The notes under the pieces: generated by a model | The model's input: only the letters and a program-made list of their open reading frames with translations | Database searches by the model: none | What the model was told of the DNA's origin: nothing | In this document: positions 8,313 through 16,980 of the stretch, in pieces | How positions within the stretch are numbered: position 1 is the first letter of the stretch | How the letters are laid out: each line of letters starts with the position of its first letter | Translations under genes and position numbers: made by a program | Source of the DNA: Aerococcus kribbianus | GTDB lineage: Bacteria > Bacillota > Bacilli > Lactobacillales > Aerococcaceae | Reading direction: 5' to 3' | Length of the DNA: 64,000 nt | NCBI RefSeq assembly: GCF_026805545.1 | Contig: NZ_JAPRFR010000001.1 | Span: forward strand, 248,001-312,000

Positions 8313-8930
8313 TTAACGCTCATAAATATCAATGAAGAAATCAAGCAAAGAGGTCTTAGAAACCTTTCCAATAATTTTTAATGGGTCATCGGTTGCCATG
8401 ATAGGTAAGGAATCTACTTGATGTCGGCGAATAAGCTTGGCTGCTTCAAAGGCGGTTTCTTCACTACCAATACGATAGATATTGGGCATCCGAGTCATTA
8501 CAATTGCTAGTGACGCTTGCCCCTGGTCAGCGATTAAGGCGCTGCGCAAGAGATCTTTTCGCGACACTAAACCCAACAAAGCCTGACTGTCTTCATCAAT
8601 AACATAAAGGGACCCAACATCATACATAAATAAGTGAGTGATAGCGTCTTTGATAGAAAGACTGGGTCCGACTAGAACAGGAGGCACCATGACATCAGTG
8701 ACCGGTGTATTATAGAGTTTGTCAGTAACCAAACTGGGTAAGTCAAAGCCAGCATAGTAGTAACCAACCTTGGGCTTAGCATCTAAAATTCCCGTCATGG
8801 TTAAGATAGAAAAATCAGAACGTAGGGTTGATTTCGCGAGTCCTAATCGCTTAGCAATGGCTTCGCCTGAAATCGGTTGATTATTTTTTACTATGGTTAT
8901 TATTTCGTTTTGCCGGTCCGATAAATTCAT
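8313..8930 (-). CDS. ccpN: CcpN-like repressor (HTH plus two CBS domains)
   Basis: Transcriptional repressor: an N-terminal helix-turn-helix (residues about 8-55, AKRLGLAKSTLRSDF) and two CBS domains (about 75-135 and 140-200) that probably sense an adenine nucleotide. In B. subtilis the relative CcpN lies next to yqfL and represses gluconeogenic genes; here it lies between ppdK and the PDRP gene. The frame extends upstream to a TTG, but GGAGG sits 5 bases before the ATG at 8928-8930, giving 205 residues. It probably represses its own operon through the TGCACTAT repeats at the ppdK promoter (inference). Confidence 0.85.
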   Translation of the reverse strand: MNLSDRQNEIITIVKNNQPISGEAIAKRLGLAKSTLRSDFSILTMTGILDAKPKVGYYYAGFDLPSLVTDKLYNTPVTDVMVPPVLVGPSLSIKDAITHLFMYDVGSLYVIDEDSQALLGLVSRKDLLRSALIADQGQASLAIVMTRMPNIYRIGSEETAFEAAKLIRRHQVDSLPIMATDDPLKIIGKVSKTSLLDFFIDIYER

Positions 8931-8950
8931 CGTTTCCTCCAAAATAAGTC

Positions 8951-11572
8951 TTATTTGAATTGGATGGCTGCTTGAGCAGCAGCTAATTGGGCGATAGGCA
9001 CTCTAAAAGGAGAACATGATACATAGTCTAAGCCAATCTTATGGAAGAAAGCAATCGATCTAGGATCCCCACCTAATTCCCCACAGACCCCTAGCTTCAT
9101 TTCTGGCTTAGCTTGCCGAGCTTTGTTAACTGCAATTTCAATAAGTTTACCAACGCCAACTTCGTCTAAAGTCTGGAAAGGATCTAGTTTTAAGACTTTA
9201 CGATTGACATATTCATTGATAAACTTTCCAGCATCATCACGGGAAAAACCATAAGTCAACTGAGTAAGATCATTAGTTCCAAAGCTAAAGAAATCAGCAG
9301 ATTCTGCTAGGTCATCAGCAATAAAACAAGCCCGAGGTATTTCTAACATCGCTCCTACACTATAGTCAATATAGGTTTTATTTTCAATTAATAAGGCCTC
9401 TATATGGGCAACAATTTCGGCTCTTATGCTTGTTAATTCTTCCTTTATACCAACTAAGGGAATCATAATTTCTGGTTTGACTCTTAAGCCCTTTTCTTTC
9501 ATTATGATTGCTGATTTTATAATTGCTTCGGCCTGCATCTTATATAAGTTGGGATAAGAAATGGCCAAACGACAACCACGATGACCTAACATCGGATTAA
9601 CTTCGGCTAATTCATCCATCCGATTCTCCAACTGAGAAATGGTTAAATGCAACTGCTTAGCAAGCTGACTAATTTCTTGATTATTATGTGGTAAAAATTC
9701 ATGTAAAGGAGGATCTAAAAGACGAATAACAACAGGACGGTCTTGCATTTCTTCATAAATCGTCTTAAAATCTTCCAATTGATAATTAAGAATCCGCTTA
9801 AGCGCTGCATCTTGGTCATAAGCATTCTTTGAAAAGATAAATCGGCGCATTTCCCGTAAACGTTCAGGGGCAAAAAACATATGCTCAGTTCGTACTAGAC
9901 CTATTCCCGCTGGATTAAAACTTAATCCCATACGAATATCAGACTTGCTTTCCGCATTCATCCGTACATCTAGTTTCGCTTTTTCACGTGCCCAGTCCAT
10001 AATTGTATGGAAAGCCTCTTGCCCCGTTGAAGGAACCATTGCTATCTGACCAGCATAGATCTTAGCTTCAGTGCCATCTACAGAAATATAATCACCAGCA
10101 TGTAAAGTTTGGCTATTCATCCTAGCCAATTCCGCTACTTCATCAATTTCTAAATCAGAACAACCCACTACACAACAGCACCCCATACCTCGTGCTACTA
10201 CAGCAGCATGGGAAGTCATCCCTCCACGACTAGTAACAATGGCCTGACTTACTACCATACCATTAATATCTTCAGGAGAAGTTTCTTGGCGGAGCAAAAT
10301 CACTTTTTCTCCGGCTTGCGCTTTTTCCTGAGCGGTTGCCGCGTCGAAATACACACGACCAGAAGCAGCACCAGGACTAGCTGGTAAACCCTCATCTGTT
10401 AATAATTTGGCAGCCCCGAGTGCTTCAGCTGAGAAAGTAGGATGGAGGACTTGATCAACCGACTTCGCCTCAATTTGCATTAGAGCTTGTTCCTTGGAAA
10501 TTAAGCCCTCATTAACCAAACTAACGGCGATATTAAAGGCCGCCTTAGCAGTCCTTTTCCCATTCCGGGTTTGTAATATGAATAATTTGCCGTTTTCAAT
10601 AGTAAATTCGATATCTTGCATGTCACAATAATGTTTTTCCAAGAGATCACTAAGACGCACTAAGTCCTCATAGCACTGAGGCAGGTCAGTCGCCAATTTG
10701 TCGATACTAGCAGGGGTCCTCACCCCAGCAACAACATCTTCGCCTTGAGCATTAATTAAATACTCGCCGAAAAGGCCATTTTCTCCTGTCGATGGATTAC
10801 GAGTAAAGGCAACTCCTGTTCCTGATTGATTACCAGTATTCCCATAAACCATCTCTTGAATATTAACAGCCGTACCTAAGTTATCAGGAATGTCATTTAA
10901 CTCGCGGTAAACTTGCGCACGCTCATTATTCCACGAAGAGAATACCGCTGCAATAGCTCCAAAAAGTTGTTGCATTGGTTCTTGAGGAAAACTAGCTTGG
11001 CAATGTTTGTAGTAGATTGCTTTAAAATCCGTTATAATTCCTTGCCAGTCTTCACAATTTAAGTCAGTATCATTTTTATAGCCTTTAGCTGTTTTGACTT
11101 TATCCAGACACCTTTCAAAATAATGACTTGGGATACCAGCCACCACATTCCCATACATTTGAATCAAGCGACGGTAACAATCCAAGGTGAACACCCAGTT
11201 ACCAGTTTCTTCGGCAAGAACCGATAAATTACCATCATTAAGTCCTAGGTTTAAAATGGTATCCATCATACCCGGCATAGATTGCTTAGCACCAGAACGC
11301 ACCGATACCAAAAGAAGCTGAGTACTATCATTAAAGCTTTTCCCAGTAGCTAGTTGTAAAGACTTGACGTGACTTTTAATTTCTTGAATTAAGTCCTCAG
11401 AAAAGTCCTCTTTCTGATTGAGATAAGACATACATGCTTGAGTGGAAATAGTAAAACCTTTAGGTATTGGTAAACCTAACTTAGTCATTTCAGCTAAGTT
11501 AGCACCTTTCCCCCCAAGAATATCTTTCATTTTAGCATTGCCCTCATTAAAATCATAGACCTGTTTATTCAC
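8951..11572 (-). CDS. ppdK: Pyruvate, phosphate dikinase
   Basis: Interconverts pyruvate + ATP + phosphate and PEP + AMP + pyrophosphate. All domains are present over 873 residues (family about 875): ATP-grasp nucleotide-binding domain (about 1-340), phosphohistidine domain with GGMTSHAAVVARGMG containing the catalytic His and the regulatory Thr two residues before it (about 452-466), and the PEP/pyruvate TIM barrel with GLVRTEHMFF and GVCGELGGDP near the C-terminus. It starts at GTG with GGAG upstream. First gene of ppdK-ccpN-PDRP, so it is under transcriptional and covalent control. In a fermentative organism it may work toward ATP/pyruvate or make PEP for the PTS; the sequence does not say which. 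Confidence 0.95.
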   Translation of the reverse strand: MNKQVYDFNEGNAKMKDILGGKGANLAEMTKLGLPIPKGFTISTQACMSYLNQKEDFSEDLIQEIKSHVKSLQLATGKSFNDSTQLLLVSVRSGAKQSMPGMMDTILNLGLNDGNLSVLAEETGNWVFTLDCYRRLIQMYGNVVAGIPSHYFERCLDKVKTAKGYKNDTDLNCEDWQGIITDFKAIYYKHCQASFPQEPMQQLFGAIAAVFSSWNNERAQVYRELNDIPDNLGTAVNIQEMVYGNTGNQSGTGVAFTRNPSTGENGLFGEYLINAQGEDVVAGVRTPASIDKLATDLPQCYEDLVRLSDLLEKHYCDMQDIEFTIENGKLFILQTRNGKRTAKAAFNIAVSLVNEGLISKEQALMQIEAKSVDQVLHPTFSAEALGAAKLLTDEGLPASPGAASGRVYFDAATAQEKAQAGEKVILLRQETSPEDINGMVVSQAIVTSRGGMTSHAAVVARGMGCCCVVGCSDLEIDEVAELARMNSQTLHAGDYISVDGTEAKIYAGQIAMVPSTGQEAFHTIMDWAREKAKLDVRMNAESKSDIRMGLSFNPAGIGLVRTEHMFFAPERLREMRRFIFSKNAYDQDAALKRILNYQLEDFKTIYEEMQDRPVVIRLLDPPLHEFLPHNNQEISQLAKQLHLTISQLENRMDELAEVNPMLGHRGCRLAISYPNLYKMQAEAIIKSAIIMKEKGLRVKPEIMIPLVGIKEELTSIRAEIVAHIEALLIENKTYIDYSVGAMLEIPRACFIADDLAESADFFSFGTNDLTQLTYGFSRDDAGKFINEYVNRKVLKLDPFQTLDEVGVGKLIEIAVNKARQAKPEMKLGVCGELGGDPRSIAFFHKIGLDYVSCSPFRVPIAQLAAAQAAIQFK

Positions 11573-11607
11573 AAATAACGCACTCCTTTATTGCAATATT
11601 TCATAAC

Positions 11608-11646
11608 TGCATTATATAGTGCAGCACATTTAATTACAATAGTGCA
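11608..11646 (-). promoter_or_regulatory. ppdK promoter covered by TGCACTAT repeats
   Basis: On the minus strand: -35 TTGTAA (11634-11639), 17-base spacer, perfect -10 TATAAT (11611-11616). The octamer TGCACTAT occurs at 11639-11646 (touching the -35) and at 11616-11623 (running into the -10), exactly 23 bases apart, and its inverted near-copy on the other strand (TGCATTAT, 11608-11615) makes a dyad with the second. Sites on both promoter elements are what a repressor would need; the CcpN-like product of the second gene is the obvious candidate (inference). Confidence 0.72.
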
Positions 11647-11743
11647 TCTTATTCGAAGAAATGGAAATCTTGTTGAAAACGCTATCTAAAGCTTATCTGC
11701 CAATTTATTAAGTTTTCTTAATGAACTTTATCCAGCTTTTAGC

Positions 11744-11749
11744 TATAAT
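11744..11749 (+). promoter_or_regulatory. -10 element of the nucleoside hydrolase gene
   Basis: A perfect TATAAT lies 27 bases before the start codon of the divergent nucleoside hydrolase gene. No good -35 is seen 17 bases upstream (ATGAAC), so it may be weak or activator dependent. Confidence 0.5.
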
Positions 11750-11776
11750 AGCCTTAGAAATCTAAGGAGGTTCATT

Positions 11777-12739
11777 ATGCGCAAAGTTTATTATAATCAC
11801 GATGGTGGCGTTGATGATTTAGTTGGACTCTTCCTCTTACTCCAAATGCCGGATATCGATTTAGTGGGCGTTGGTGTAGTCAATGCTGATTGTTATGTGG
11901 AACCAGCAACTTCTGCCAGTCAAAAAATCATTCAAGTCTTTGGTAAAGGTAAAGATATCCCCATAGCTATGTCTAATGCAAGACCACGCAATCCCTTCCC
12001 TTCTTCATGGCGTGAGCATGCCTTTACAATTGATGCTATGCCTATGTTAAATCAAGACATGACTGACCAAAATAAACTATTAGACCAATCAGCTGACCAA
12101 CATTTAAGCCAAATTCTAAGGGAAAGTGACCAAGCCATTGACCTAGTATTTGTTGGCCCCCTTACCGATTTAGCGACAGTATTAACCCACAATCCAAAAC
12201 TAAGTCAAAAAATTAATGGACTATATTGGATGGGAGGCACATTCTTAGCCAACGGTAATGTGCAAGAACCTCACCATGATGGAACAGCAGAATGGAATGC
12301 CTTCTGGGATCCTGAAGCTGTTAAAGTAGTTTGGGATGCTGATATAGACATTCATATGGTTGGTTTAGAGTCCACCAACAAAGTCCCCTTGACCAATGCT
12401 ATCCGTCAAACTTGGGCACAAGACCATCATATTCCAGGCATCGATTTTTTAGGACAAGCTTATGCTTTAGTGCCACCTATGAGTTTTATTCATACTAATT
12501 CAACTTATTTCTTATGGGATGTATTAACCGTAGCCTATTTTGCTGATCCCTCCTTGGCCTCTAGTCAAGTTCTGACCAGCGATGTGATGGTTTATGGTGT
12601 TTCTCAAGGACGCACTATTATCTCTGACCAAGGTCGACCTATTCAACTCGTTTATGATGTAGACCATGATCGCTTCTTTGACTATATTACTAACTTAGCC
12701 CGACAAGCTCCTTACCAAGGAGGCCAAAATGAAAAATAA
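11777..12739 (+). CDS. Nucleoside hydrolase (IUNH family)
   Basis: Hydrolyses the N-glycosidic bond of ribonucleosides, releasing base and ribose. The N-terminal calcium-binding motif is present as NHDGGVDD (residues 7-14; family DTDPGxDD), and VFVGPLTDLA (about 126-135) and the second half DPEA with a following histidine-containing active-site region are recognisable. It has 320 residues. AAGGAGG lies 7 bases upstream of the ATG. The change of the usual DTD to NHD at the metal site is noticeable; NHDGG variants occur in some family members, so activity is likely but the substrate is open. It overlaps the next gene by 11 bases, so the two are coupled. Confidence 0.85.
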   Translation: MRKVYYNHDGGVDDLVGLFLLLQMPDIDLVGVGVVNADCYVEPATSASQKIIQVFGKGKDIPIAMSNARPRNPFPSSWREHAFTIDAMPMLNQDMTDQNKLLDQSADQHLSQILRESDQAIDLVFVGPLTDLATVLTHNPKLSQKINGLYWMGGTFLANGNVQEPHHDGTAEWNAFWDPEAVKVVWDADIDIHMVGLESTNKVPLTNAIRQTWAQDHHIPGIDFLGQAYALVPPMSFIHTNSTYFLWDVLTVAYFADPSLASSQVLTSDVMVYGVSQGRTIISDQGRPIQLVYDVDHDRFFDYITNLARQAPYQGGQNEK

Positions 12740-13439
12740 CGTCGACCAATTTTTAGCTGACTTTAATACCCTACACCGGCTCATGAAGGCAGAATTAAAT
12801 GATAAGGATTTGAGTTTTGCTTCTGCTGTTCAACAGTTAAGCCAGAAACACCCTGTCATCAAAAAGCATCATCTTGATCTTGATGCTATTCGGGAATTAC
12901 GCAATCTTTTAGTGCATGAAAAATTAGCCTCCGATGAAGACTTGGCTAATCCTAGTGATTCTACAGTGGCCGTTTTGCAAGAAATCATTAACAAAATGAC
13001 TATGGATAGTCGTGTGGGACACTATCAAAAAGATGTCATTTCCCTCACAGCGAATCAAAGCTTGGCCAAGGTACTGAACTTAATGTCAAAAGAAAAGTAT
13101 TCCCAATACCCAGTTTTCAAGGATACCCAACTTATAGGCATACTCTCTGCCGAAGTCATCACCCATTGGTTGGCCCAAGAGAATTTAAAGCAAGTCGATT
13201 TCAATCAGACTCAATGTCAGGATTTGTTACGTCACCAGAAAAATAAGCAGCTTAGTGATAAAAACTTTGTCACCCCTGATTTTTCTTGCTTCAAACTGGA
13301 TGATCGTTTCCTAGACCTTTTGCAAGACAATCGATACCCCATCGTTTTAATTATTGAACCAAATAAAGAACCTAGTCCTAAATCCTTAAAAGGAATCCTC
13401 ACCCCTTGGGATCTGCCTAAAATATTAGAGAACGCTTAA
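12729..13439 (+). CDS. CBS-domain protein with an N-terminal HEPN-like helical domain
   Basis: Unknown function. Residues 1-75 are helical and contain DAIRELRNLLVHEK, which resembles the Rx4-6H-type motif of HEPN/DUF4145-like domains. The C-terminal part (about 90-236) reads as a pair of CBS domains: VISLTANQSLAKVLNLMSK ... YPVFKDTQLIGILS and SCFKLDDRFLDLLQDNRYPIVLII. It is translated from inside the end of the nucleoside hydrolase gene (AAGGAGG within that gene, 11-base overlap). It may be an adenine-nucleotide sensor linked to nucleoside breakdown; this is inference. No transmembrane segment or DNA-binding motif is seen. Confidence 0.7.
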   Translation: MKNNVDQFLADFNTLHRLMKAELNDKDLSFASAVQQLSQKHPVIKKHHLDLDAIRELRNLLVHEKLASDEDLANPSDSTVAVLQEIINKMTMDSRVGHYQKDVISLTANQSLAKVLNLMSKEKYSQYPVFKDTQLIGILSAEVITHWLAQENLKQVDFNQTQCQDLLRHQKNKQLSDKNFVTPDFSCFKLDDRFLDLLQDNRYPIVLIIEPNKEPSPKSLKGILTPWDLPKILENA

Positions 13440-13446
13440 ATGCAAA

Positions 13447-13494
13447 AAAATAGACTCAGATGTTCCTCTTTAGAACATCTGAGTCTCCTTTTTA
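13447..13494. terminator. Bidirectional terminator
   Basis: A perfect 13-pair stem, GACTCAGATGTTC (13453-13465) with GAACATCTGAGTC (13473-13485), has an A-run on the left and CCTTTTTATT on the right. It ends both the convergent CBS gene (plus) and the transporter gene (minus). Confidence 0.92.
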
Positions 13495-14544
13495 TTACGA
13501 CTGGCGTCTCATCTTAAACCAAGCGATGACAAAGAGACTTAAAATAATAAAGCCTCCATAGCCAACTGCTGGATAAACGAAACCAATCACATCCTTAAAA
13601 CCACCAAAACTGAGAACAAATGCCACACAGATTACCGTAATAAATAGCATGTTAAATTGTTTTTTACTAGGGTTTACATAGGAGGTTACAAAGGAATATA
13701 GAACACTCATGGCTGTATTCCAAATCTCTAGAAAAATTAATACTGACATGATTACACCAACTATAGGGGATAAGAGTGCTGCCATTTGTAACATAGGCAT
13801 ATCATAGGCCGCTACTTGGTCGGAAACGATAAACAAGGTGAAATTAATGAAGACAATCAATAAACCTGTAATTATTCCGCCCAATAGGCCTCCTTGTCTA
13901 GCCACTTGACCATCTTCTTCCTGACCACCAATAAGAAATGAGGTGGCGGCTGCTGTAGTCAAGTTAACAGACGCATAATTTAAGGTAGAAATAAACCAAT
14001 TAGGTAGTGGTGTTTCCAAAGAACGAGCAGCTGTATTCAAGACTTGCCAATCAATAGGATTGGTCCAAATTGTTGTGGCTGCAATTATAACTACCAAAGC
14101 AATTAAAAACGGAGCCATAGCCCCAATGGCATCGATAACCCGTTTAGTTCCTAGTAAACCAACAATAATCACTAACAAAGATACGATAGCGGCCCCTAAC
14201 CAGAGAGGAAGACCAAATTGTTGGTTAAGGTTAGACCCTGCTCCGGCAATCATTACCACCCCGATACCAAACAAAGTTAATAAGAGAAAAATATCGATTA
14301 AAGCACCCACTATAGGGGGAACAATTTTTTCTAAAACATCGCGGTGAGATACTGCCTTAAATTGGTGGCCTAAATCAATTAAACTGTAACCGAAAAAGGC
14401 AAAAATAAAAACAGAAAGTAAACTACCAATAATTCCCCAAATACCAAAGGCGGTAAAATATTGCAGCATTTCTTGTCCGGAAGCAAAGCCAGCCCCAATT
14501 AATACCCCCACAAAAGCCATTGCAATTCTAAATTTTTTCATCAT
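13495..14544 (-). CDS. YkvI-family membrane transporter
   Basis: Ten or so hydrophobic segments over 349 residues and the N-terminal signature VGVLIGAGFASGQE identify a YkvI-type protein of the amino acid/LeuT-fold transporter superfamily; B. subtilis YkvI itself is uncharacterised. Three starts are possible (ATG at 14553, 14544, 14541); AAGGA lies 8 bases before the one at 14544, which is 2 bases after the aminotransferase stop. The tight coupling suggests it moves the substrate or product of that aminotransferase, most likely a hydrophobic amino acid. Confidence 0.8.
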   Translation of the reverse strand: MMKKFRIAMAFVGVLIGAGFASGQEMLQYFTAFGIWGIIGSLLSVFIFAFFGYSLIDLGHQFKAVSHRDVLEKIVPPIVGALIDIFLLLTLFGIGVVMIAGAGSNLNQQFGLPLWLGAAIVSLLVIIVGLLGTKRVIDAIGAMAPFLIALVVIIAATTIWTNPIDWQVLNTAARSLETPLPNWFISTLNYASVNLTTAAATSFLIGGQEEDGQVARQGGLLGGIITGLLIVFINFTLFIVSDQVAAYDMPMLQMAALLSPIVGVIMSVLIFLEIWNTAMSVLYSFVTSYVNPSKKQFNMLFITVICVAFVLSFGGFKDVIGFVYPAVGYGGFIILSLFVIAWFKMRRQS

Positions 14545-14546
14545 AA

Positions 14547-15884
14547 CTACCATCCTTGTCCCGATACATCATAGTTAGCCAGTTGGCCGTTTGCTAATTC
14601 AGTAAAAACTTCGTCTAAAATAGTGAAAGTTTGATCCAATTCTTCATATGAAATAACCAATGGCGGTTGGAAGCGTAATACTGAGCCAGCTACAGCAATC
14701 ATAAGTAACCCTTTTTCATATGCTCGATTACAAATCTTTAAAGCTGCTTGGCTATCTTTACTCTTGCTCTGCCGGTCGGAAACAATATCCACTCCGATAG
14801 ATAAGCCTATTCCACGGACATCACCGATAAAGTCATATTTATTTACCAAGTCGGTAAAAGCCTTTTTAGCATAGGCCCCTTTATCGGTTGAGGCTTGTAA
14901 TAAATTATCTTCTTCAATGGTTTGAATCGTGGCCAATGCGGCTTGACAGCAGACTGGATTAGCAGCTGTTGTGAAGACATGACCAGGAATTTGTAAGCCG
15001 TCCATTATTTCTGCACGTCCCACAACAGCTGATAATGGCAGACCTCCCGCTAAGGATTTTCCATATATAATTAGATCAGCCTCTACATCAAAATGTTCAA
15101 TTGATGACCAGGTTCCAGTACGACCTAGGCCTTGTTGGACATCATCCACGGCAAATAAAATCCCATTAGCATGACAAAAATCAGCTAAGGCTCTAAAATA
15201 ACCTGGAACAGGTTCCAACAATCCCCCATCCCCTTGAATAGTTTCGACAACTACTGCCGCAATTTCTTCTTTGGGTAAATAGTTTTCGGTCATTGATTTA
15301 AAAACCTGTAAGTAGCCTTCTGCGGACCGCGGTTCTGTTTCTCCATATAAGCCTCGGTAAGCGTCTGGATAAGGAATATGGTAAATCCCCGGTAATAAAG
15401 GACCAATTTTTTGCCGCATTCCCAATGAGATAGCTGACATAGACAAAGATCCAAAAGTAGAACCATGATAGGCCTGTTCAAAGCTGACAATATTTTGTCG
15501 TCCAGTGTAGGCACGAGCAAATTTTATGATAGCATCATTGGCATCTGAGCCGCTGAGTCCAAAGGCAACCTTTTTGGTAAAGTTTCCGGGACTAATTTCT
15601 GCTAATTTTTCTGCTAAATCAGCCACTGGTTGGTGATACATGTAGGCTGGCGTATAGTGGATCATCTTATCGGTTTGCTCTTTAATAGCAGCCACAACTC
15701 GGTCAGGTGCATGTCCTACATTCAATGCTGAAGCGGATGCCAGTAAATCAATGTATTTTTTTCCATCAGCGTCAATAATTTGAGCTCCCTTGGCGTGGTC
15801 AATTACTAAGGGGTAATAAGGAATCCGCCCACTTGTCGCATAGTATTGTTTATCCTTAGCAATAATTTCTTTACTCTTTGACAT
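14547..15884 (-). CDS. PLP-dependent class III aminotransferase, isoleucine 2-epimerase-like
   Basis: Fold type I PLP enzyme of 445 residues. Typical class III features: SGSDANDAIIKFARAYTGRQ (about 110-129), AYHGSTFGS, AVDDVQQGLGRTG (the PLP-binding Asp), and the Schiff-base lysine in IIYGKSLAGG. The region DLLASASALNVGH and the end LRFQPPLVIS strongly recall Lactobacillus buchneri isoleucine 2-epimerase, so racemisation of branched-chain amino acids is my first choice and 4-aminobutyrate aminotransferase the alternative. The frame begins at a TTG 39 bases earlier, but AAAAGGTG precedes the ATG at 15882-15884. Cotranscribed with a YkvI-type transporter. Confidence 0.82.
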   Translation of the reverse strand: MSKSKEIIAKDKQYYATSGRIPYYPLVIDHAKGAQIIDADGKKYIDLLASASALNVGHAPDRVVAAIKEQTDKMIHYTPAYMYHQPVADLAEKLAEISPGNFTKKVAFGLSGSDANDAIIKFARAYTGRQNIVSFEQAYHGSTFGSLSMSAISLGMRQKIGPLLPGIYHIPYPDAYRGLYGETEPRSAEGYLQVFKSMTENYLPKEEIAAVVVETIQGDGGLLEPVPGYFRALADFCHANGILFAVDDVQQGLGRTGTWSSIEHFDVEADLIIYGKSLAGGLPLSAVVGRAEIMDGLQIPGHVFTTAANPVCCQAALATIQTIEEDNLLQASTDKGAYAKKAFTDLVNKYDFIGDVRGIGLSIGVDIVSDRQSKSKDSQAALKICNRAYEKGLLMIAVAGSVLRFQPPLVISYEELDQTFTILDEVFTELANGQLANYDVSGQGW

Positions 15885-15910
15885 GTAATCACCTTTTCTT
15901 GAATTTTCTA

Positions 15911-15962
15911 AATTGTCTGACAATTCAGTTTATATATTATCAGACTCCAAAACGTTTAGCAA
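15911..15962 (-). promoter_or_regulatory. Aminotransferase promoter with a palindrome at the transcript start
   Basis: On the minus strand: -35 TTGCTA (15957-15962), 17-base spacer, -10 TAATAT (15934-15939). A perfect 15-base palindrome AATTGTC-T-GACAATT (15911-15925) begins 8 bases after the -10, that is, over or just after the start point. It could be an operator for an amino acid-responsive regulator. Confidence 0.55.
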
Positions 15963-16014
15963 GGCAATTGACATAAAAAACTCATTATTGTTTTATTTTT
16001 TAGCAGATAGTATC

Positions 16015-16060
16015 AAAAGACCCGTTCAAGTCTGCTTTTGGGTCTTCTTGAACGGGTAAA
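16015..16060 (-). terminator. Terminator of the nnrD gene
   Basis: A perfect 10-pair stem CCCGTTCAAG / CTTGAACGGG (16021-16030 with 16047-16056) followed on the minus strand by TCTTTTG. The T-run is short, so strength is uncertain. Confidence 0.65.
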
Positions 16061-16089
16061 TTAATATATGTCTATTTTTCTCTTTAAAG

Positions 16090-16941
16090 CTAATTTGCTA
16101 ATTCATGCATGACAAGAGGTAGTTTTTGGGCAAGTTGACTGGGCCTAACAACATAATGCTTTTGGGCTAACTTATCCCCTGTATAAGAATGCAAGCCCAT
16201 TGCCAAGGCTATAGCATCTGCAATGCTGGCTACTTGTCCCAAACAAGCTGTCACTAAACCAGCCAAACAGTCTCCCATTCCTCCAGTTGCCATGGCAGGA
16301 TTACCAAATGTATTTTGGTAATAAAAATTAGACTGAGGCATAAAAATGCGGCTACGACTTGATTTTAACAGTAGAAAAACTCCCTCTTGGTCAACCCATT
16401 TCTGGATGCTATCATTATCTTCACTAGAAATTTTTTCTTGACAAAGACGCCGCCACTCGCCTAAGTGAGGTGTCATAATCAAAGGATGCATCTTAAACAC
16501 TGCTTGAATGCTAGACCCAGCCTGGCTATAAAAGGTAATCGCATCAGCATCTAATACTAATGGTATTTTGGCATCCACACTTTTAATTAGGTCAACTAGC
16601 CTTGCCCAATCCTCTTGGTCCTGACCCAAGCCAGGACCAATTAAAATATGATCAGCGCTTTGTAACTGAGCTTTCAAATAAGCAAGATTATTGGAATTCG
16701 AAATCACCATTGTTTCAGGTAATTGACTATGAATAGCAGGTAAGTTGATAGAGTCAGTTACGACTGTCGTTAACCCTGAACCAGCATTCACGCAAGCCGA
16801 AGCAGCAATTTGCCCTGCCCCACCCATTTCCTGATTGCCAGCAATAATAAAGGAATGACCAAAATTATTTTTATAGGACTGCCTTGAACGTTGGGGTAGG
16901 AGGGTCCGTAAGACGTTTTCATTAATTTCTTTGCTTAACAT
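16090..16941 (-). CDS. nnrD: ADP-dependent NAD(P)H-hydrate dehydratase
   Basis: Repairs hydrated NADH and NADPH using ADP. A ribokinase-fold carbohydrate kinase-like protein of 283 residues: GHSFIIAGNQEMGGAGQIAASA near the N-terminus (GH start at 28), ILIGPGLGQ (about 92-100), PLVLDADAI (about 120-128) and GNPAMATGGMGDCLAGL (about 213-229) with the catalytic Asp. The epimerase (NnrE) half found in fused proteins is absent, so an epimerase gene should exist elsewhere. GAAGGTG precedes the ATG. It lies 39 bases downstream of gdhA on the same strand and may be cotranscribed with it. Confidence 0.92.
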   Translation of the reverse strand: MLSKEINENVLRTLLPQRSRQSYKNNFGHSFIIAGNQEMGGAGQIAASACVNAGSGLTTVVTDSINLPAIHSQLPETMVISNSNNLAYLKAQLQSADHILIGPGLGQDQEDWARLVDLIKSVDAKIPLVLDADAITFYSQAGSSIQAVFKMHPLIMTPHLGEWRRLCQEKISSEDNDSIQKWVDQEGVFLLLKSSRSRIFMPQSNFYYQNTFGNPAMATGGMGDCLAGLVTACLGQVASIADAIALAMGLHSYTGDKLAQKHYVVRPSQLAQKLPLVMHELAN

Positions 16942-16980
16942 TACATCACCTTCATTAGCAAAAATAATTTTATTAGCAGA

